From positions 26,270 to 90,269 of the forward strand of contig JAWXBM010000115.1 of assembly GCA_034440115.1 (NCBI GenBank): a DNA stretch of 64,000 bases. The letters run 5' to 3'. This document shows positions 8,829 through 16,829 of the stretch, in pieces (the stretch's first letter is position 1; every line of letters starts with the position of its first letter). The DNA comes from JAWXBM01 sp034440115. Its GTDB lineage: Bacteria > Pseudomonadota > Gammaproteobacteria > Xanthomonadales > SZUA-36. A program made the translations under genes and the position numbers. Below the pieces are notes generated by a model. That model saw only the letters and a program-made list of their open reading frames with translations. It was not told the DNA's origin and made no database searches.

Positions 8829-9671
8829 ATGAACATAGACACGACTACCCTGCAAAGTTTCCTTGCCGTTGTTGAAACGTCCAGCTTTACCAGGGCCGCG
8901 GAGCGTGTCGGGCGCACCCAGTCGGCCATCAGTCAGCAAATCAGCAAACTGGAGCGTTTGTTGGGTGTGTCGCTGCTAAACCGTGGTAAAACTTTAACCC
9001 TAACGGCCGAAGGGGAAGTGTTTCTCGGCTACGCACGGCAGATTTTTACGCTACATCGCGAAGCAGTAGATCGTTTCAAAGAGCCGGGCCTGGAGGGTGA
9101 AGTTCGATTTGGTGTGCCGGAAAATTTCGCCAGCGTTTACCTTGCTGAAGTACTTGCAGATTTTTCGCGTATTCATCCCAGGATCCTGTTGTACATCGAA
9201 TGCGATTTGACACTCAATTTGTTCGAACGCTTCAAGCGCCAGGAATTTGACCTGGTTCTGGTTAAAATGAATCGGCCGGAGGATTTCCCCAATGGCCTTG
9301 ATGTTTGGTCAGAAGCATTGGAATGGGTGGGGGATACCAGTCTGATCAATCCTCAGAAACCGGTGCCGCTGGTTTTATCTCCTCAACCTTGCGTGTACCG
9401 CGCCTCCGCGATCAAGGCCTTGGAAAAGGCTGGCCGCAGTTGGCGGCTGGTGCTATCCAGCCCCAGTTATGCCGGTGCCGTTGCAGCGGTGAAGGCGGGG
9501 CTTGGCATAACGGTCATGCCGCATACCATGATCCCCGACTCCTTGGCTGCGGTGTATGACTCCATTCTGCCACCGCTTGGCGACACCCATGTATCGCTGC
9601 TGAAGCATCGCGCTGACAATCCGGCCATCAATTCCCTGGAAGGGTTTGTGCTCAAAAAAATGAAGCATTGA
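8829..9671 (+). CDS. LysR-type transcriptional regulator, divergent from sbtA
   Basis: 280 residues. The N-terminal winged helix-turn-helix is clear (FLAVVETSSFTRAAERVGRT, QSAISQQISKLERLLGVSLL, residues ~8-55), followed by the periplasmic-binding-protein-like effector domain (VRFGVPENF from ~93, LSSPSYAGAVAAVKAGLGIT near the end). The divergent arrangement with the bicarbonate permease/carbonic anhydrase pair makes that unit its likely target, by analogy with CbbR/CmpR-type control of carbon uptake. There is no obvious Shine-Dalgarno sequence before ATG 8829; the operator-like palindrome occupies that place. Confidence 0.9.
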   Translation: MNIDTTTLQSFLAVVETSSFTRAAERVGRTQSAISQQISKLERLLGVSLLNRGKTLTLTAEGEVFLGYARQIFTLHREAVDRFKEPGLEGEVRFGVPENFASVYLAEVLADFSRIHPRILLYIECDLTLNLFERFKRQEFDLVLVKMNRPEDFPNGLDVWSEALEWVGDTSLINPQKPVPLVLSPQPCVYRASAIKALEKAGRSWRLVLSSPSYAGAVAAVKAGLGITVMPHTMIPDSLAAVYDSILPPLGDTHVSLLKHRADNPAINSLEGFVLKKMKH

Positions 9672-9702
9672 TGCCCTGGAATTTTTGCCGAATTAGCTGA
9701 AA

Positions 9703-10020
9703 TTAATTTGCCTCGGACGCTCGCTTGCTTCCCCGGCGTTGGTATACATATCGAGCAAAGTAAAGGCCCAGCGCAAATACCAGCATGCCGCCCAGTCCAA
9801 GGGCTTCGCTGGCCGTCATCTGTGCGAGCAGCCAGATCACAAACAGCGAACTGGGGATGGGCACCAATGGCCCACCGGGAATACAGAACTGTCCAGCGGT
9901 TGGCATGCCCTGCTTTCGGCGCAGCTGAATCACCGCAAGGCTGACGCCCAGATATACCAGCAGTATTGAGCCGGATGCCACAACGACCAGTTGCCTGAAT
10001 GTGCCGGTCAGGGCGAGCGC
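9703..10020 (-). pseudogene. C-terminal remnant of an APC-family amino-acid permease
   Basis: The frame reads ALALTGTFRQLVVVASGS from about 10020, then ILLVYLGVSLAVIQLRR, ending SKRASEAN. This matches the last three or so helices of APC amino-acid transporters, including the typical TGTF-QL and SxxLVYL stretches. Upstream the frame stays open to a stop at 10105 but no longer resembles a permease, and no start or N-terminal helices exist. It is a decayed tail left beside another remnant. Confidence 0.75.
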
Positions 10021-10057
10021 ACAGCCCAGCTTACTTGCGGGTTGTTGGTCATGACGT

Positions 10058-10231
10058 TCAGGAATCCTTGGGTGCGAGTGAGCGGCCTTCTGCTTGTTGC
10101 CAACTCAGGTATTCCTGACGTTGTGTTTCCATATCATTGCGCAGAAAATCGATAATGGCCTGGTAGCGCGAGTCAGCGCGCAACGATTCAAAATTTGGGT
10201 TCAGATCATCTTCCAATTGCCACGAAAGAGT
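10058..10231 (-). pseudogene. C-terminal scrap of a sixth TolB/TPR paralog
   Basis: About 57 codons reading LSWQLEDDLNPNFESLRADS, then RYQAIIDFLRNDMETQRQEY and a stop at 10058. The pattern (region around a large aromatic, LRxDxRYQ, then a helix with RxxMExQR) matches the C-termini of the intact paralogs (for example GNPEYEAIQARMIEHLNRQR). It is cut upstream by a GGGGTCAGAG hairpin and downstream runs into the permease remnant, so it is a rearrangement scar. Confidence 0.7.
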
Positions 10232-10318
10232 ATTTGGGGTCAGAGAACCATTTCCGTCACCAGTAATTTCATTTCCCCTTGGCAGAAGTGGGTTCGAAAT
10301 GGTTCGCTAACCCCGAAT
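10232..10318. repeat. GGGGTCAGAG-ended hairpin, copy 4 (degenerate)
   Basis: Arms 10232-10254 (ATTTGGGGTCAGAGAACCAT...) and 10296-10318 pair over 23 bp with three mismatches. The inner arm (AACCATTTC) differs from the other copies. It abuts the truncated TPR scrap on one side and the amidohydrolase stop on the other, so it marks a breakpoint. Confidence 0.75.
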
Positions 10319-10322
10319 AGAT

Positions 10323-12098
10323 TCAATTAATGTCTTCACTGGAATGAATCACTTTTCCACCCATCATGGTGAGTTCAACCTGGGCTTCGTTGATCTGCGC
10401 AGCAGGTACTTCAAACAGATTGCGGTCGAGTACGATCATGTCGGCCTTCTTGCCTGCTTCCAGAGTGCCGGTCAATTTTTCCTGACGCATGATCCACGCT
10501 GCATTGCGGGTATACATGGCCAGCGCTGTCTCCAGGTCGATCTGTTCATCTTTGCCCAACACTGGGCCATCCTCGGCATCAGGGTCCTGGCGGCGAACCA
10601 GTGCTTCAATGGCGTGTAGCGGGTCCAGCGTCGTTACGTCCCAGTCACTGCCGCCCAGCAACATGCCGCCGGTTCTTTGCACACTTGCTACGGGGTAGAA
10701 CAAGTGCGTACGTTCAATGCCTACCACTCCGACGGCTACATCAATGTACTGGTCCGGCCAGGTCCAGGCACCCTGAAAGTTTGCGGCAACATTCAGTTCG
10801 CCGAAGCGAGGAATATCCGCTTCATCGATCAGTTGTAAATGCACGATCTGGTGACGATTATCATTTGGGCCGTTAGCCCTGAGCATGGCTTGATAGGCAT
10901 CCAATGCCTGACGTATCGCGGCATCGCCAATGGCGTGGGTGTGAATCTGCAGCCCTAAGGCATCCAGCTTTTGATACAGTTGGGCCAGTTCCGCTGGCGC
11001 ATAAAACGGCTGAAAGTTTTTGCCACTGAGATAGGGCTGGAGCATGAACGAGGTCTCGGTTTCGATCACGCCATCGATGTAGACCTTGACCGAATCGACA
11101 TTGAAATGCTCGCTGCGCCAGGCATTCCGCTTATCGAGCATGGCAAAAATTTCGTCACCGAACTTGCTGGCGGCTTCGCTGTTGGGAGATATCGATGCGA
11201 GCACGCGCGCGTTCAGCCAGCCGGCACGATCTGCAGCTTGATAAACTTCCGCCTGCTGTTGGTCGATACCGGGCTCGATATACGAGGTAATTCCAAAACG
11301 AGCCGTTTCCTGCAGGCCAACTCTCAGGTCGGTACTCAGCTTTTCATTCGTGGGCGCAGGAATGTGTTGTGCCACCAAACCCATGGCATCTTCACGCAAG
11401 GTGCCGCTGGGCTGTCCGTTGGCGTCACGTACGATCACGCCTCCAGTCGGATCAATGCTGAGCGAATCGATAGCAGCAAGCTGCAGTGCTTTGCTGCTGA
11501 CCCAGGCGTTGTGGCCAAAGGAATCAACGAAGTAGGCAGGACGACCTTCAAACACCTGATCCAGCCATTCTTTCGTGGGCGCACCATTTTCAAATATGGC
11601 CAAAGGCCAATGACCACCGAGTACCCAGTCATTCGGGCCATATTCCCGATCACGGGCGCAAGCCTGCAGGAGTTCATACAACTTGTCGCGCGAGCGCACA
11701 TCCTGCAGATCACAGCTGTTCAGCGTATAGCCACCGGCCATGATGTGGGCATGGGCATCATGAAAGCCGGGCATCAACATTTTGCCGTCCAGTTCCAGCA
11801 CCTGGGTTTCCGGCCCGATCCAATCACGCGCCGCCTGTTCTTCGCCAACAAAGACGATTTCATCTCCGGACACCGCCACGGCCTCGGCCCAGGCTTGTTC
11901 GGGATTAGAGGTATAAACAGCAGCGCCCAGGAAAACGCTATCGGCGAAAGGGTGGTCTGCTTGTGCAGGAGCTTGGGCACTGAGCTGCGGAGCTTCTGAA
12001 GCTGTTGGTTTGCAGGCAGTCAAGCCGATTGCCAGAGTCAAAAGCAGGAATGTTGGGGTCAGAGTAAAGTGCCTGAGTGGATCAAGTAGAGAGCGCAT
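10323..12098 (-). CDS. Lipoprotein amidohydrolase (YtcJ-like, amidohydrolase-3 family)
   Basis: 591 residues from ATG 12098. This start is preferred because it gives a lipoprotein signal (MRSLLDPLRHFTLTPTFLL, then LLTLAIGLTAC with the lipid Cys), has GGA upstream, and avoids a long overlap with the preceding gene. A longer frame reaching 12296 is open but is just the other gene read out of frame. The amidohydrolase core is clear: metal-binding HAHIMAGG (His-X-His in MPGFHDAHAH), an IHTHAIGDAAI segment, and GSDWDVTTLDP near the C-terminus, then the composite domain (LEAGKKADMIVLDRN). Family members hydrolyse amide bonds in diverse small molecules; the substrate is unknown. The residues RHFTLTPTF of the signal are encoded by the left arm of a mobile hairpin. 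Confidence 0.88.
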   Translation of the reverse strand: MRSLLDPLRHFTLTPTFLLLTLAIGLTACKPTASEAPQLSAQAPAQADHPFADSVFLGAAVYTSNPEQAWAEAVAVSGDEIVFVGEEQAARDWIGPETQVLELDGKMLMPGFHDAHAHIMAGGYTLNSCDLQDVRSRDKLYELLQACARDREYGPNDWVLGGHWPLAIFENGAPTKEWLDQVFEGRPAYFVDSFGHNAWVSSKALQLAAIDSLSIDPTGGVIVRDANGQPSGTLREDAMGLVAQHIPAPTNEKLSTDLRVGLQETARFGITSYIEPGIDQQQAEVYQAADRAGWLNARVLASISPNSEAASKFGDEIFAMLDKRNAWRSEHFNVDSVKVYIDGVIETETSFMLQPYLSGKNFQPFYAPAELAQLYQKLDALGLQIHTHAIGDAAIRQALDAYQAMLRANGPNDNRHQIVHLQLIDEADIPRFGELNVAANFQGAWTWPDQYIDVAVGVVGIERTHLFYPVASVQRTGGMLLGGSDWDVTTLDPLHAIEALVRRQDPDAEDGPVLGKDEQIDLETALAMYTRNAAWIMRQEKLTGTLEAGKKADMIVLDRNLFEVPAAQINEAQVELTMMGGKVIHSSEDIN

Positions 12099-12135
12099 GG
12101 CAAATTCCGTCTTACTCTGGCACTTTACTCTGACC
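12053..12135. repeat. GGGGTCAGAG-ended hairpin, copy 5
   Basis: Arms 12053-12078 (TTGGGGTCAGAGTAAAGTGC...) and 12112-12135, imperfect near the loop. The left arm and loop lie inside the amidohydrolase coding region (start codon at 12096-12098 is in the loop); the right arm lies between that start and the stop of paralog D at 12143. The repeat therefore supplies both the start-proximal codons and the upstream untranslated region. Confidence 0.85.
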
Positions 12136-12142
12136 TCTCGTT

Positions 12143-14353
12143 TCATCTCGTCAGGCCCAGTAATTTGTAAGCCTCGTCGCGCTGTTTTTCCATGTCGGCT
12201 TCCAGCATGGCGGTCATGTTCTTGAACTCTGGTTCCTGGCGCAAGGACTCGAACCAAAAATCGCGGTACATCAAGTCCCGCCATTCCAATCGCCAACCCT
12301 TGTCGATGGCTTGCTGCAGAGAGATCAAAGCAGCAGCTTTGTCACCTCGTGCTGTTTCAATAAACGCCTGGTTGAGCGGTTTGTCGAAAGGAATATTACG
12401 TCCGTCATTTTGCTGGTTTAAGGTATTGGCCAGATTTAATAAAGGTCCCACCTCTTCGGACAAGGGATTCTGGAGCTTCGTGATGTGCGCTATGCCTGCC
12501 AACAAGCCGGCATAATTCGGGTCTTCAATCGTCATTGGAGATTCAATGCCATCCGGCAATTCTTCCAGCAAGATATTGAGAGCCTTGTCGTAATCATTCC
12601 GAATTACCGCGTCATGGATCAGAGTATTGTTGATTACATATTTAGAGCCTTGCCTGCTTGGCAATTGTTGGTCGTAAGCAGCTTGAGCCAGAGTTACCGC
12701 TTGCTGGAACTGCTCCTTTTGCAATAGAACCTGGATTCGCGTGCTCAAAGTAAGGGGATGATCTGCATCCAATCGGGCTGCATTCTGCAACCAGGCTTCA
12801 GCCTGCTCCACGTCACCGAGATCCAGCCACACACCAGCCATGGTAGCTGGCAATTCCGGGTCTTTCGGATCAGCTTCTATGGCTTTCTTGCGCCAGTAGA
12901 GGAAGGACGCCAGTTCTCCCCTATACAGGTAAACATAGGCCTGACCGTAGAATTCCATCGGGTTGCCGGGCTGGATTTCACCGATGCGTGCGCACTCACG
13001 CGTGGCACCTTCCACATCCACCAGGAATGCCTGGGTAATGCATAACTGCCATTGCACCTTCATATCGTAGGGTTCGATGCCGGTAGCCGTCTGCAGCATC
13101 TCCATTCCGTCCTCGATGCTGCCGTTGTTGAACAGGAAGCGGCCGTATTCGATTAGGGCCTGTGCGTTTCTGGGATTTGATTCCAGTGCCTGAGAATAGG
13201 ATTCCTGTGCCCCTTTCTTGTCGTCATCGTATTCCTGGATTTGGCCACGGTAGGTATGTGCATAACTGTTGAGCGGGTCTTCGGCAAGGATTTCATCTAG
13301 CAAGGGCTCGGCCAGTTCAATCGCTTTTGGAGCAGGAAGTGCACCTGTATCTGAAAGGTCCAGCCAGGTTCTGACAAGGGCCAGCTTGGTAGGTTGGTAA
13401 TCCGGATCAATGGCCAGTGATTCCGTAAATAATGATTCTGCTTCGCGCAGGCTTTCAAAGGTGTAGAGGTTGAGCGATGCCAGGCCTTTCAGGTACAGGT
13501 CATAAGCGTTCATGCCGGTACGGGCATGCTCGACAATCGGTGTCGCTTCTTCGCCCAGCAAGTTGATTTTCAGCGCCTCAGCAACCCGGCGGGCAATGTC
13601 TTCCTGTATGGCAAAAATATCTTCCAGATCGCGATCATAGGTATCCGACCAGATGTGGTATCCATCTTCCACATTTATTAGCTGTACTGTTACGCGGATT
13701 TTCTGCCGTACATCGTCTTTGCGCACACTACCTTCCAGCAGAGTGTTTACATTCAGCTTTTCGCCGATTTCACGCAGGTCTTCGGTTTTGCCTTTGAAGG
13801 CAAAGGACGATGTTCGGCCCGCAACCTGCAGCGATTTGATCTGTGCCAGGATGTTCAGCAACTCTTCAGTCAGGCCGTCGGTGAAGTATTCGTTGTCTTT
13901 TTCCGGGCTCATGTCGACGAAGGGCAGAACGGCGAGGGATTTTTGGTTTGGGGTCGTGTCTGAAGAATGGTCGGTCGCAGAGCGACCTCCTACAGATTGA
14001 TCTGGCCCCGATGGGATAAAGCGATCCAGCGCTAACAGGGCAACCGCACCTATCACCAATGCCATGGTGGCGATATCCAGTTTTTTGGCGGTTTGGTTGG
14101 TGATGGACTGGGTGCGGTCAACATTCTTTTCCTTCTTGATGCCTTCGGGGGTGATTTCAAACGCCCAGGCGAAAATCACCGCAGGCACAAAACCCAAAGC
14201 CAGGATGGCCACCAAGGATCGCAGGATGATATCCGGCGCGCCCATCACATCCAGTGCCAGGTCGGCTGCCTGGGCCAGCAGCCACGAACCCACCATGTAG
14301 GCAATACCCACGCGGATTACGTTGCGGCGTTTTAATTCGGTGAAAAAATTCAT
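12143..14353 (-). CDS. TolB-like/TPR inner-membrane protein, paralog D
   Basis: 736 residues from ATG 14353 (MNFFTELKRRNVIRVG), chosen over an upstream ATG at 14374 because all paralogs begin at this motif. TM1 (~18-34), TM2 (~44-64), AWAFEITPEGIKKEKNVDR (~65-84), TM3 (~95-112), a linker with half a REP, the TolB-N/FlgO-like domain (SLAVLPFVDMSPEKDNEYF, GLTEELLNIL, VEDGYHIWSDTYDRDLEDI), then TPR repeats (NPRNAQALIEYGRFLFNNG, DPKDPELPATMAGVWLDLGD). Its C-terminus (WRDLMYRDFWFESLRQEPEF) is longer than in B and C, so it is an older duplicate. Function unknown. Confidence 0.88.
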   Translation of the reverse strand: MNFFTELKRRNVIRVGIAYMVGSWLLAQAADLALDVMGAPDIILRSLVAILALGFVPAVIFAWAFEITPEGIKKEKNVDRTQSITNQTAKKLDIATMALVIGAVALLALDRFIPSGPDQSVGGRSATDHSSDTTPNQKSLAVLPFVDMSPEKDNEYFTDGLTEELLNILAQIKSLQVAGRTSSFAFKGKTEDLREIGEKLNVNTLLEGSVRKDDVRQKIRVTVQLINVEDGYHIWSDTYDRDLEDIFAIQEDIARRVAEALKINLLGEEATPIVEHARTGMNAYDLYLKGLASLNLYTFESLREAESLFTESLAIDPDYQPTKLALVRTWLDLSDTGALPAPKAIELAEPLLDEILAEDPLNSYAHTYRGQIQEYDDDKKGAQESYSQALESNPRNAQALIEYGRFLFNNGSIEDGMEMLQTATGIEPYDMKVQWQLCITQAFLVDVEGATRECARIGEIQPGNPMEFYGQAYVYLYRGELASFLYWRKKAIEADPKDPELPATMAGVWLDLGDVEQAEAWLQNAARLDADHPLTLSTRIQVLLQKEQFQQAVTLAQAAYDQQLPSRQGSKYVINNTLIHDAVIRNDYDKALNILLEELPDGIESPMTIEDPNYAGLLAGIAHITKLQNPLSEEVGPLLNLANTLNQQNDGRNIPFDKPLNQAFIETARGDKAAALISLQQAIDKGWRLEWRDLMYRDFWFESLRQEPEFKNMTAMLEADMEKQRDEAYKLLGLTR
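13971..13994. repeat. Half REP palindrome inside paralog D
   Basis: TCGGTCGCAGAGCGACCTCC followed by TACA matches the right half of the 60-bp REP pairs in paralogs A and B. It lies at the same protein position, between TM3 and the TolB-N-like domain, and is read as VGGRSATD. The left half is not recognisable. Confidence 0.7.
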
Positions 14354-14406
14354 GAGTCCAAACCGTGCGCACAAACCCGATATCTGGGGTGATATTTGGG
14401 GTCAGG

Positions 14407-14507
14407 ATATTTGGGGTCAGAGTAAAAATTAGAGCTGTCGATCCGCATTTGTTTGATCTCGCAGTTTTTACTCTGACCCCAAATATATTTACTCTGACCC
14501 CAAATAT
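14407..14507. repeat. GGGGTCAGAG-ended hairpin, copy 6 (with a doubled right end)
   Basis: Left arm 14407-14430 (ATATTTGGGGTCAGAGTAAA...), right arm 14465-14486, then a second right-type end TTTACTCTGACCCCAAATAT at 14488-14507. A stray TTTGGGGTCAGG at 14395 precedes the left arm. It fills the gap between paralogs D and E. The doubling suggests repeated insertion at an existing end. Confidence 0.8.
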
Positions 14508-14510
14508 AGC

Positions 14511-16829
14511 TCATGGGCCGGCTTGAATGCCCATGCAGGTAGAGGACAAGGGTTGCCAGATATCGGGAATGGGATTGTTATAACAAATCAGCTGCAGGAT
14601 CTTGGCCTGTTCCTGCATCACCAATTGGTGCATTTCGGCTTTCAGTGCCAAAAATTCAGGATGATCTTTCAACCATTGCAAGGCGGGTTCGCGGAAAAAG
14701 GCATCTTCGCGGGCGCCTTCCTGCATGGCCAAACGAATATTCTCAAAAACACCCGCCTCGTTTTCTTCCACCGACTGCGCCAACGCTTCAGCCAGCAAAT
14801 CATTGTAGAAAATCAAAGCCAGGGATTCACGTTTCGCAATATCCTGTCGATGCTTGCTCAGCGATTCTTCAGCAGCAGCTGAATTGCCCGCCAATTTGTA
14901 GGCGTAAGCCTTCCGTATCGTTGGAATGGGAGATGTGGAAAACGTATCGAACACCATTCCCAGCGGAGAAATTCGGGTCAGTTGCTCATAGTACCTTTGT
15001 GATTCCTCGAAGCGGCCGGCCAGGTGCAATGCATCTGCCAGATCGGTTAAAGGCGCTGTGTTTTCCGGATCTCCGGCATGTGCCAGTTGCAGCGAATGGA
15101 TGGCGCTTTCCAATTGGCCTTCAGCAATGTCGACGATTTGCAAATTGCCGTCGGAAATTCGGCGTGCCTCGTCGAACAGGTTGGCCTGGGAGAGAATCTG
15201 AATCAGGGCTCGATTGGACAGCTCGTCGTGTGGGTCTTCACCATAGGCTTGCATGAACGGCTTCAAACTGGCTGCAACGCCGTCACCTTCAAAATATTCC
15301 ACCTGGCCCAGAGCGGTATAGCTGGCCCATGGGTTTTGCGCCATGATGCTTTTGGCCATTTCGCGCCCGGCTTCCAGATCATTAATAGCCAATACGTTGG
15401 CATAATTCAGGCGACCCACGATGGTCAAAGGGTCCACCTCTACCATGCGTTTGATGATGTCTTGCGAGGTTTTATAGTCGCCGTAATTGCTGGCAGCGAT
15501 TTGGCGCCAGTTCATGGCATCAATATAAATGGGGTTCAGTTCCAGCGCCCTGGCGCTAGCGCTCATAGCGGTGGCGAAATCAGACGAGTTCATGGCCAGC
15601 ATGGTTTGCGCGCCATAGGCTTCGGCCAGATTTGGGTTTAGTTGCAGGGCTCTTTCAAGGTGCGGTGTGGCGCGCTCTTTTACTTCTGCCAGGCTCAAAT
15701 TGCCATAGGTGGAAGGGCTGTCCAGCATCATGGTCCAGGCAATGGCCATCCAGGCTTGCGCCGGGGCAAAGTCCGGGTCCAATCGAACGGCTCTCTTCAG
15801 TTCTTCCGTGGCTTCCAGAATGTTGCTGCGGCCGCGCTGGTTGACCAGGTGACGGCCACGCAGGAAAGCTTCGTAGGCTGCAGTATTGGCAGACTCGGTC
15901 ACGCGCGGCGCTTCGACGGGGTGCTCCGCGTCCAGTGACAGTTCCACCCGCAAGGCCTCGCCAATCGCCGCAGAGATTTCATCCTGAATGGCAAACACAT
16001 CATCCAGTTCCCGATCGTAGGTTTCAGACCACAGGTGGTATCCGGTATCCGCCCGGATCAACTGGGCGGTGATGCGCAGCTTGTTGCCGGACTTGCGTAC
16101 TGAGCCTTCCAGCACATTGCGCACTTTCAACAGGCGGGCAATTTCACCGATGTCCTGGTTCTGGCCTTTGAACTGGAAGGATGAGGTCCGTGCCGCGACG
16201 CGTACGCCGGGGTACTTGGCCAATACATTGAGTAGCTCTTCAGATATTCCGTCAGAGAAAAATTCCTGATCCGGGTCATTGCTCATGTTGACGAAGGGCA
16301 ATACCGCGATGGATTTTTCTGGTGGTATTTCGGCCGCAGGACTTTCGGCAGCATGGCTGCCTCCAACATCATCTGATGGGGTCGGAGAGCTGTTTTCGGC
16401 CGCAAGGCGGCCATTATGCAGGGATGCATCGGTGCCGCGAAGGGCAGGAGCCTGAGAGCGGCCTCCTACAACCGGATCTGGCACCGAGGGTAAAAAACGA
16501 TCCACGGCCAACAAGGCGACTGCGGCAACCACAAAAACCATGGTGGCAATATCGAGCTTCCTGGCGGTATGTGGCGTAATGGATTGGGTGCGGTCGACCT
16601 GGGATTCTTTTCTTACGCCTGCGGGCGTCAGTTCAAATGCCCAGGCAAAGATCACGGCAGGGATAAAGCCCAGCGCCAGCAGGCCAGCCACGGCGCGTAA
16701 AACCCAGTCGTCCGCGCCGACCAAATCAAGCACCAGGTCAGCACCCTGCACCAATAACCATGAACCCACGATGTAGGCAATGCCCACGCGGATTACGTTG
16801 CGGCGCTTCAGTTCTTCAAAAAGTGACAT
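14511..16829 (-). CDS. TolB-like/TPR inner-membrane protein, paralog E
   Basis: 772 residues from ATG 16829 (MSLFEELKRRNVIRVG), preferred over 16865 because it aligns with the other family starts. TM1 (~17-34), TM2 (~44-64), AWAFELTPAGVRKESQVDR (~65-84), TM3 (~95-112), an unusually long linker (~115-172) that looks built from decayed REP units, the TolB-N/FlgO-like domain (KSIAVLPFVNMSNDPDQEFF, GISEELLNVLAKYPG, LWSETYDRELDDVFAIQDEI), then TPR helices (LNPNLAEAYGAQTMLAMNSS). The C-terminus departs from the others and ends LSSTCMGIQAGP. It heads the tandem series, so it is probably transcribed first. No catalytic site is seen. Confidence 0.88.
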   Translation of the reverse strand: MSLFEELKRRNVIRVGIAYIVGSWLLVQGADLVLDLVGADDWVLRAVAGLLALGFIPAVIFAWAFELTPAGVRKESQVDRTQSITPHTARKLDIATMVFVVAAVALLAVDRFLPSVPDPVVGGRSQAPALRGTDASLHNGRLAAENSSPTPSDDVGGSHAAESPAAEIPPEKSIAVLPFVNMSNDPDQEFFSDGISEELLNVLAKYPGVRVAARTSSFQFKGQNQDIGEIARLLKVRNVLEGSVRKSGNKLRITAQLIRADTGYHLWSETYDRELDDVFAIQDEISAAIGEALRVELSLDAEHPVEAPRVTESANTAAYEAFLRGRHLVNQRGRSNILEATEELKRAVRLDPDFAPAQAWMAIAWTMMLDSPSTYGNLSLAEVKERATPHLERALQLNPNLAEAYGAQTMLAMNSSDFATAMSASARALELNPIYIDAMNWRQIAASNYGDYKTSQDIIKRMVEVDPLTIVGRLNYANVLAINDLEAGREMAKSIMAQNPWASYTALGQVEYFEGDGVAASLKPFMQAYGEDPHDELSNRALIQILSQANLFDEARRISDGNLQIVDIAEGQLESAIHSLQLAHAGDPENTAPLTDLADALHLAGRFEESQRYYEQLTRISPLGMVFDTFSTSPIPTIRKAYAYKLAGNSAAAEESLSKHRQDIAKRESLALIFYNDLLAEALAQSVEENEAGVFENIRLAMQEGAREDAFFREPALQWLKDHPEFLALKAEMHQLVMQEQAKILQLICYNNPIPDIWQPLSSTCMGIQAGP
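16329..16470. repeat. Decayed REP units inside paralog E linker
   Basis: Three blocks resemble REP halves: TTCGGCCGCAGGACTTTCGG (about 16329), TTTTCGGCCGCAAGGCGGCC (about 16393) and AGAGCGGCCTCCTACA (16455-16470). They sit between TM3 and KSIAVLPF as in the other paralogs and explain the long Ala/Gly/Ser-rich linker. Individually degenerate; the call rests on position and the shared CGGCCGCA and GCGGCCTCCTACA words. Confidence 0.6.

Noticed and set aside
10971..11999. Long plus-strand frame (342 codons)
   Set aside because: Antisense to the amidohydrolase, which has clear metal-site motifs; no family features on the plus strand.
753..14507. Hairpin repeats as ordinary intrinsic terminators
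   Set aside because: They lack T-runs on the coding strand, share specific ends over long arms, and two lie inside coding sequence, so a mobile-element origin is the better explanation.
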